Below the pieces are notes generated by a model, which did no database searches, was not told where the DNA came from, and was given only the letters and a program-made list of their open reading frames with translations. The translations under genes and the position numbers were made by a program. From positions 1 through 11,579 of the forward strand of contig JAITOQ010000207.1 in NCBI GenBank assembly GCA_031289865.1: 11,579 nt of DNA. Reading direction: 5' to 3'. Origin of the DNA: Clostridiales bacterium (lineage in GTDB: Bacteria > Bacillota > Clostridia > Christensenellales > JAISNN01). Numbering within the stretch: position 1 is the stretch's first letter; every line of letters begins with the position of its first letter. Of the stretch, positions 7,132 through 11,579 are shown piece after piece.

Positions 7132-8568
7132 ATGCAAAATTACGATATTTATGAAAACCCTTTGATTTCCAGATATTCGAGCCGTGAGATGGCAGAGCTT
7201 TTTTCTGAAAAAAAGCGAATCGGGCTGTTTCGCTCGCTTTGGATTGCCCTTGCAGAGAGCGAAAAGGAGCTTGGGATAAACATAACCGACGGTCAGATTG
7301 CGGAGCTGAAAAAATACGCGGCGGACATCAATTTTGAACGCGCCGCGGAGCTGGAAAAAAAGGTTCGCCATGACGTAATGGCGCACGTCCACGCTTACGG
7401 CGAGCAAGCGGTTTCGGCGATGCCTATCATTCATCTCGGCGCGACAAGCTGTTTTGTCACGGACAACGCGGATCTTATCGTCTATCGCGAAGCCGTCGCG
7501 CTCATTCAAAAAAAGCTGTTAAACGCCGTCAAAAACCTCAAGGAATTTGCCTTAAAATATAAGTCCCTTCCGACCCTCGGCTTTACGCACCTCCAACCCG
7601 CACAGCTCACGACCGTCGGAAAACGCGCAAGCCTCTGGCTATACGACCTTTTACTCGACTATGCGGAAACCGAACACCTTTACGACACCTTTCGTTTGAG
7701 AGGGGTAAAGGGGACGACGGGGACGCAGGCGTCGTTTCTTTCGCTGTTTGACGGCGACGGAAAAAAGGTCAAGGCTCTCGAAGGGCTTGTGGTCAAAAAA
7801 ATGGGCTTTTCAAAGGTCTTTTCGGTGACGGGACAGACCTATACGCGGAAATTTGACTACAAAATATTGTCCGTTCTTTCGCAAATTGCGCAAAGCGCGT
7901 CAAAATTCAGCAACGACATGCGCTTGCTCCAACATATGAAGGAGCTTGAAGAACCCTTTGAAAAATCTCAAATCGGCAGCTCCGCGATGGCGTACAAGCG
8001 CAATCCTATGCGGAGCGAACGGATAACGTCGCTGTCGAGGTTTGTCATGAGCCTCCCGACGTCGGGTGCGTTTACGGCGGGGACACAATGGCTTGAGCGG
8101 ACGCTTGACGACAGCGCAAACCGCCGTATCGTCATGGCACAGGCATTTTTAGCCGCGGACGGGATTTTGGAGCTTGTTTTGAATATCACCGAAAATCTAT
8201 GCGTGTATGAGAAAATCATCAAAAAGCATATCGATGCGGAATTGCCGTTTATGGCGACCGAAGAGATTTTAATGGAATGCGTCAAGGCGGGCGGCAACCG
8301 TCAAGAGCTGCACGAAAAAATCCGCGTCTTGTCTATGGAGAGCGCAAAGACCGTCAAAATCGAGGGCGGGGACAACGACCTCGTAGAACGGATAAAAAAA
8401 GAAAAACTCTTTTCCGCGATTCACGGTAAGCTTGACGGGATATTAGACCCTAAAAACTTTATCGGACGCGCCGCCGAACAAGTGGAAGAGTTGATTGCGG
8501 AAGAGGTCGATCCGCTTCTCTCAAAGCACAAGGACGTTTTAAATCTCAAAGGGAACGTGACGGTATAA
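7132..8568 (+). CDS. purB: Adenylosuccinate lyase
   Basis: Acts twice in purine synthesis: it splits SAICAR to AICAR plus fumarate, and adenylosuccinate to AMP plus fumarate; a soluble homotetramer of the fumarase/aspartase superfamily. I chose ATG 7132 (478 aa, starting MQNYDIYENP) over the upstream in-frame TTG at 6970. The TTG would add 54 Lys-rich residues encoded by repeats and a hairpin, and GGAG (7124-7127) precedes ATG 7132. Conserved parts are HLGATSCFVTDN (101-112), GFTHLQPAQLTTVGKR (150-165, with the catalytic-type His153) and the mobile signature loop GSSAMAYKRNPMRSE (282-296, Ser283/Ser284). The long form with TSCFVTDN and YKRNPMRSER resembles the human-type branch of the family rather than the short Bacillus type. 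Ala287 replaces the usual Pro of SSAMPYKRNP. The stop lies one base before the hisH start. Confidence 0.96.
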   Translation: MQNYDIYENPLISRYSSREMAELFSEKKRIGLFRSLWIALAESEKELGINITDGQIAELKKYAADINFERAAELEKKVRHDVMAHVHAYGEQAVSAMPIIHLGATSCFVTDNADLIVYREAVALIQKKLLNAVKNLKEFALKYKSLPTLGFTHLQPAQLTTVGKRASLWLYDLLLDYAETEHLYDTFRLRGVKGTTGTQASFLSLFDGDGKKVKALEGLVVKKMGFSKVFSVTGQTYTRKFDYKILSVLSQIAQSASKFSNDMRLLQHMKELEEPFEKSQIGSSAMAYKRNPMRSERITSLSRFVMSLPTSGAFTAGTQWLERTLDDSANRRIVMAQAFLAADGILELVLNITENLCVYEKIIKKHIDAELPFMATEEILMECVKAGGNRQELHEKIRVLSMESAKTVKIEGGDNDLVERIKKEKLFSAIHGKLDGILDPKNFIGRAAEQVEELIAEEVDPLLSKHKDVLNLKGNVTV

Positions 8569-8569
8569 A

Positions 8570-9196
8570 ATGATTACGATTGTAGATTACAAAGCGGGAA
8601 ATTTAACCTCAGTAAGGCGTGCACTTGACCGCCTTGAGATACCGTGCCTCATCACGGGCGATGCGGACAAGATTTTTCAAGCGGAGCGAATTATTTTTCC
8701 GGGCGTCGGGAATGCGAAATCCGCGGCTGAACAGCTCTCAAAGAGCGGAATAGCGGAGGCTTTGAAAGCCGCCGCAAAAAAGGGTACGCCCTTTTTCGGT
8801 ATCTGCTTAGGAATGCAGATTATGATGACCCGATCGGACGAAGGGGACGTGGATTGCCTCGGTTTTTTTGAGGGAGGAGTCAAGCTTTTGACCCCGAACG
8901 ACAGACGTTTAAAGATACCGCACATGGGTTGGGACAGCTTAAAATATACCCGAAAACATCCGCTTTTCCGCGGTATAGATCCGTCGTCGGAGTTCTATTT
9001 TGTCCATTCGTATTACGCCGATCCGACGGACAAAAAAAACGTAATCGCGCTCTCCGATCACGGGATAGATTTTTGCGCGGTCATCGGTCAAAAAAATCTT
9101 TTTGCGTCGCAATTTCACCCCGAAAAAAGCGGACAATCCGGTCTTAATCTCTTAAAAAACTTTGCGGTATGGGACGGTGACGAAAATGCTGAGTAA
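8570..9196 (+). CDS. hisH: Imidazole glycerol phosphate synthase, glutamine amidotransferase subunit
   Basis: Class I glutaminase subunit that feeds ammonia to HisF for synthesis of imidazole glycerol phosphate and AICAR in histidine biosynthesis. The 208-residue length is normal. The nucleophile elbow GICLGMQ gives Cys79, and FHPEKSG gives His183 and Glu185, completing the triad; the oxyanion strand PGVG is at 44-47 and PHMGWDSL at 117-124. The N-terminus MITIVDYKAGNLTSV has Lys in place of the common Gly of DYGAGN, a version I associate with deltaproteobacterial-type HisH. ATG 8570 comes one base after the purB stop with no strong ribosome binding site, so translational coupling is likely. 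It overlaps hisF by 11 bases. Confidence 0.95.
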   Translation: MITIVDYKAGNLTSVRRALDRLEIPCLITGDADKIFQAERIIFPGVGNAKSAAEQLSKSGIAEALKAAAKKGTPFFGICLGMQIMMTRSDEGDVDCLGFFEGGVKLLTPNDRRLKIPHMGWDSLKYTRKHPLFRGIDPSSEFYFVHSYYADPTDKKNVIALSDHGIDFCAVIGQKNLFASQFHPEKSGQSGLNLLKNFAVWDGDENAE

Positions 9197-9956
9197 AAGA
9201 TTGATAGCTTGCCTCGATATCCGCAACGGAAATTTGGCGAAAAGCATAAAGTTTGTCAACACAAAGGAGATCGGAGACCCCGTAGCGGCAGCCGAACGGT
9301 ATTACTTAGACGGCGCGGACGAGCTTGTCTTTTACGATATAAACGCGTCTTTCGAGAACCGCGGAATCCTAATCGACACCGTAAACAAGGTTGCAAATCA
9401 AGTTTTTATCCCGTTTTCGGTGGGCGGGGGGTTAAAGACCCTTGAGGATTGCGTCGAGGTCATTGCGGCGGGCGCGGAAAAAATCCACTTAAATTCCAAC
9501 GCGGTCAAAAATCCGAATCTGATTTCGGAGGTTGCGGAGCGGTTCGGTAAGCAATGTATGATACTCTCTTCGGACATTTTGAGGGTCAAAAAAACCTCCG
9601 AAATCCCGAGCGGCTTTGAGATCGTCATCAACGGCGGTAGAACGCACACGGGTTTGGACGCGCTCGAATGGATAAAAAGGGGAGTGAGCTTAGGCGCGGG
9701 CGAAGTGGTGATAAATTCTATCGACGCCGACGGCACCCGCGACGGCTTTGATATCGAGCTGACCCGCTTGATTGCGGACTCCGTCGACGTTCCCGTAGTC
9801 GCATCGGGCGGCGCGGGTTCTCCCGAACATGTCTTTGAGGTCTTGACGGCGGGCGGCGCGGACGCGGCTCTTGTGTCGTCGATTATCCACTACAAGCAGT
9901 ATACGTTGGGGGAAATAAAGGAGTATCTTGTTGGTAAAGGGGTAAAGGTTCGGTGA
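9186..9956 (+). CDS. hisF: Imidazole glycerol phosphate synthase, cyclase subunit
   Basis: (beta/alpha)8-barrel subunit that uses ammonia from HisH to convert PRFAR into imidazole glycerol phosphate and AICAR. The start is ATG 9186 (MLSKRLIACLD, 256 aa), which matches the family N-terminus; the in-frame TTG at 9162 would add eight odd residues. GGTGA at 9176-9180 is a plausible ribosome binding site inside the end of hisH. The catalytic acids are Asp11 (ACLD) and Asp130 (SSD), Lys19 is present, and phosphate-binding loops are seen at SVGGGLKT (78-85), NSIDADGT (177-184) and VASGGAG. A short insertion after Asp130 (KTSEIPSGFE) is the form I associate with the deltaproteobacterial-type subfamily. 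Ser128-Ser129 before Asp130 is unusual, as most members have small hydrophobic residues there. It is the last gene of the purC-purB-hisH-hisF run. Confidence 0.95.
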   Translation: MLSKRLIACLDIRNGNLAKSIKFVNTKEIGDPVAAAERYYLDGADELVFYDINASFENRGILIDTVNKVANQVFIPFSVGGGLKTLEDCVEVIAAGAEKIHLNSNAVKNPNLISEVAERFGKQCMILSSDILRVKKTSEIPSGFEIVINGGRTHTGLDALEWIKRGVSLGAGEVVINSIDADGTRDGFDIELTRLIADSVDVPVVASGGAGSPEHVFEVLTAGGADAALVSSIIHYKQYTLGEIKEYLVGKGVKVR

Positions 9957-9963
9957 AGTTAAG

Positions 9964-10207
9964 AATTGAAAGTTGAAAGTTGAAAATTAAGGCATCGCTT
10001 CGCTACCAAAAGGTATGTGTCATTCTGAGCGGAGCGAAGAATCTCAAACGATAGCCGTATAACCTCGATACATAAAAATCGGATTTCGATTAAATGTAAT
10101 TTGGGAAAATCGTTTTGGATTCTTCGCTCCGCTCAGAATGACACTCGCTTTTTTATTAGAGCGAAGCGATACCTCACTTTTCAACTTTCAACTCTCAACT
10201 TTCAACT
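9964..10207. mobile_element. Imperfect long inverted-repeat element (MITE- or REP-like)
   Basis: The left arm starts with AATTGAA and two AGTTGAA heptads (9964-9984), then AATTAAGG, ATCGCTTCGCT (9994-10004) and a 27-bp block at 10017-10043. The right arm is its inverted counterpart: the same 27-bp block inverted and perfect at 10118-10144, AGCGAAGCGAT at 10160-10170, and the heptads inverted at 10180-10207. About 75 bp of unrelated sequence lies between the inner blocks. It encodes no protein and would fold into a very long hairpin in the hisF transcript. It could be a non-autonomous transposable element or a REP-type repeat; no target duplication is evident. Confidence 0.7.
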
Positions 10208-10214
10208 AAAAAAA

Positions 10215-10250
10215 ATAGGTTAGGGGAATTACCTCTAACCTATATTTTTT
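10215..10250. terminator. Bidirectional intrinsic terminator between hisF and rpsI
   Basis: A 12-bp stem (10215-10226 with 10232-10243, one G-U pair) around the loop AATTA. On the + strand it is followed by ATTTTTT (10244-10250). On the - strand the A-run at 10208-10215 becomes a T-run. It would stop both the pur/his transcript and the converging rplM-rpsI transcript; the rpsI stop codon is 20 bp away. Confidence 0.9.
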
Positions 10251-10269
10251 ATTGCAAACGATATAAAAA

Positions 10270-10683
10270 TTATCTCTTGCTGAATTGCGGTGCTTTTCTC
10301 GCTTTCTTAAGACCGTATTTCTTTCTCTCTTTAGCTCTCGAATCGCGGGTCAAAAAGCCTTCCTTTTTGAGCGCGGGACGAAGAGTAGGGTCCGCGACGA
10401 TCAATGCGCGTGCTATTCCCAGACGGATTGCTCCGGCTTGACCCGTAAAGCCGCCGCCGCCGACGTTGACGATGATATCGTAGTGATTGAGCTGTCCGAT
10501 GGTGTTGAGCGGTTGACGGACGATGTATTTGAGGGTATCGTAACCGAAATATTCGTCGATCGATCTCTTGTTTATCGTGATCGCGCCGCTGCCGCCCGGA
10601 AGAATTCTGACGCGGGCGATAGCTTTTTTACGTCTGCCCGTACCGAAATATTGGATTTTCTTTTTTGTTTTTGTCGCTGCCAT
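10270..10683 (-). CDS. rpsI: 30S ribosomal protein S9 (uS9)
   Basis: Small-subunit protein whose C-terminal tail reaches the P-site tRNA. The 137 residues include the N-terminal YFGTGRRKKAIARVRI, the central GGGGFTGQAGAIRLGIARAL, LTRDSRAKERKKYG and the highly conserved C-terminal tail KARKAPQFSKR. ATG is at 10683, with a GAGGT site (10692-10696 on the + strand) lying 8 nt upstream and next to the rplM stop. It follows rplM by 11 bp, the standard bacterial rplM-rpsI operon order. Confidence 0.98.
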   Translation of the reverse strand: MAATKTKKKIQYFGTGRRKKAIARVRILPGGSGAITINKRSIDEYFGYDTLKYIVRQPLNTIGQLNHYDIIVNVGGGGFTGQAGAIRLGIARALIVADPTLRPALKKEGFLTRDSRAKERKKYGLKKARKAPQFSKR

Positions 10684-10694
10684 GACTTTTTACC

Positions 10695-11126
10695 TCACTT
10701 CAACTTAAGTTCAACAGGTTGTTGTGCCTGATGAATGTGTTCGCCGCCGCGGTAGACGCGGAGCTTTTTCAACATATTCTTTCCGAGGGAGTTTTTCGGC
10801 ATCATGCCTTTGACGGCAAGATAGACGGCTTCTTCGGGCTTTTCACTGATGAGCTTTTTGGCTTGGATTTCTTTTAATCCGCCCGGATAGAGAGTATGAT
10901 GTCTGTAATATTTTTGCTCTAATTTTTTACCCGTTAAAACGATCTTGTCGCAGTTGAGGATAATGACATGATCTCCCGTATCGACGTTCGGCGTGTAGGT
11001 CGGCTTATTCTTGCCTCTTAGGATCGCCGCGACTTGACTCGCAAGACGCCCTAAGACCAAACCGTCCGCATCGATGACATACCATTGTCTTTCGACCGTT
11101 TCGGGCTTTGCCATATATGTCTTCAT
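10695..11126 (-). CDS. rplM: 50S ribosomal protein L13 (uL13)
   Basis: Early-assembly large-subunit protein. The 143-residue length is typical. Hallmarks are MKTYMAKPE at the start, WYVIDADGLVLGRLAS, YTPNVDTGDHVIILN, LTGKKLEQKYYRHH with YPGG, and GMMPKNSLGK near the C-terminus. I chose the first Met (11126) because MKTYMAKPE is the usual family start. A CGGAGG site lies at 11139-11144 (+ strand), 12 nt upstream, a slightly long spacing. It is the first gene of the rplM-rpsI transcript. Confidence 0.98.
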   Translation of the reverse strand: MKTYMAKPETVERQWYVIDADGLVLGRLASQVAAILRGKNKPTYTPNVDTGDHVIILNCDKIVLTGKKLEQKYYRHHTLYPGGLKEIQAKKLISEKPEEAVYLAVKGMMPKNSLGKNMLKKLRVYRGGEHIHQAQQPVELKLK

Positions 11127-11262
11127 ATATAATTAAAACCTCCGATTTTTTTGTTTTCCGCACATAAAGTTTTGTGAAACGGAAAGCGTGCGCCGATTGT
11201 TTCAAGAATGAGCTTTTTGCGGGGGGCTAATCCTATTCAAAAGCATTCTCTCAAAATTGCGC
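11127..11262 (-). promoter_or_regulatory. rplM 5' leader, possibly an L13 autoregulatory leader
   Basis: About 135 nt of untranslated leader lie between the predicted start site and rplM. Close to the ribosome binding site it contains a hairpin (11155-11185) with TTTCCG/CGGAAA and CACA/TGTG stems and an 8-nt loop. An overlapping alternative pairing of CGCAC (11159-11163) with GTGCG (11188-11192) is also possible. A leader family controlling L13 is known in low-GC Gram-positives; whether this RNA belongs to it is not established here. Confidence 0.4.
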
Positions 11263-11268
11263 TTATAT

Positions 11269-11297
11269 ATGATAATACAATTTCAAAGATAAGTCAA
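11269..11297 (-). promoter_or_regulatory. Promoter for rplM-rpsI
   Basis: On the - strand, TTGACT (11297 to 11292) and TATCAT (11274 to 11269) are separated by 17 bases. An alternative -10, TATTAT, would have 14-base spacing and is less likely. The transcription start would be near 11262. Confidence 0.6.
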
Positions 11298-11400
11298 ACA
11301 ATTTTATACAAAAAAAATTTTTTTTCCGCGCAAACGTCCTAAAAACAGCGGAAAACACGAAAAAACTTTTTCCGAAAGAGTAAAAACATGCGAAAAACAG

Positions 11401-11427
11401 TTGACTTTAAAAAGCGGGTGTGATAAT
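11401..11427 (+). promoter_or_regulatory. Divergent + strand promoter, likely of an rRNA operon
   Basis: TTGACT (11401-11406) is followed by TGTGATAAT, an extended -10 (TG at 11419-11420, GATAAT 11422-11427) with 15-base spacing; TAATAT at 11424-11429 would give 17. The A/T-rich stretch upstream (11301-11400) could serve as an UP element. It precedes a leader that looks ribosomal. Confidence 0.55.
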
Positions 11428-11434
11428 ATATATA

Positions 11435-11579
11435 GGCTGTCGCGGCGAGCGACGGTATGAACATTGAAAACTGAACAGAAAAGGTAAAAGAAAAAGCAAA
11501 ATGTACCCTTGTCAATGAAATGACGAGAAAGAAATTAGAACATTCAGCATTTTTAAGCGCGAGCGAGAGAATGTCGGAG
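11435..11579 (+). other. Probable rRNA operon leader (boxA-like and hairpins), 16S expected beyond the window
   Basis: No protein frame is evident here. TGAACATTGAAAACTGAACA at 11458-11477 resembles the boxA-containing stretch seen in Bacillota 16S leaders and 16S-23S spacers. Small hairpins surround it: GTCGC/GCGAC (11439-11453), CTTGTCA/TGACGAG (11508-11527) and ACATTC/GAATGT (11540-11574). The mature 16S start (GAGAGTTTGATC) is not reached inside the window, so the call rests on the leader alone. Confidence 0.6.

Noticed and set aside
8570..9956. HisH/HisF as a sugar-amidination pair of a polysaccharide locus
   Set aside because: No WbpG-type amidotransferase or sugar genes lie nearby, and both proteins keep the residues of true imidazole glycerol phosphate synthase.

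Overview
The window looks like a chromosomal segment of a bacterium of the Bacillota, most likely an uncultured Clostridia-type lineage. This is inferred from the rplM-rpsI pair, strong Shine-Dalgarno sites and sigma-A-like promoters, a clostridial-looking rRNA leader at the right edge, and InlB-type surface repeats. The assignment is an inference from gene style, not a database match.

Left part (2-5972, + strand): two tandem paralogous genes for large surface proteins. Each has a long array of about 71-residue InlB B-repeats (Listeria-Bacteroides repeat type, one beta-grasp-like module per repeat) followed by a C-terminal bacterial PI-PLC X-like phosphodiesterase domain. The first gene is cut by the left edge; the second is complete (1058 aa) and has an N-terminal membrane anchor. 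The repeats in each gene carry their own linker signature, which points to separate repeat expansion and homogenisation after gene duplication.

Middle part (5973-9956, + strand): an intergenic tandem repeat, then a good promoter (6143-6171) driving purC, purB, hisH and hisF. PurC and PurB are consecutive in purine synthesis (CAIR to SAICAR to AICAR). HisH/HisF form imidazole glycerol phosphate synthase, which releases AICAR as a by-product, so all four genes meet at AICAR. hisH follows purB after one base, and hisF overlaps hisH by 11 bases. No other his genes are present.

Right-centre (9957-10269): an imperfect long inverted repeat of about 245 bp, MITE- or REP-like, followed by a bidirectional intrinsic terminator that separates hisF from the converging ribosomal protein genes. 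Parts of this element (the 7-bp AGTTGAA reiteration and a 27-bp palindromic-looking motif) recur upstream of purB and upstream of purC.

Right part (10270-11579): rplM-rpsI (L13 and S9) on the - strand, with a promoter and a roughly 135-nt structured leader. Divergent from it, a + strand promoter and leader with a boxA-like sequence suggest that an rRNA operon begins just beyond the right edge.

The most unusual content is the tandem pair of repeat-rich surface phospholipase-like proteins and the dispersed inverted-repeat element family. The remaining genes are ordinary housekeeping genes.
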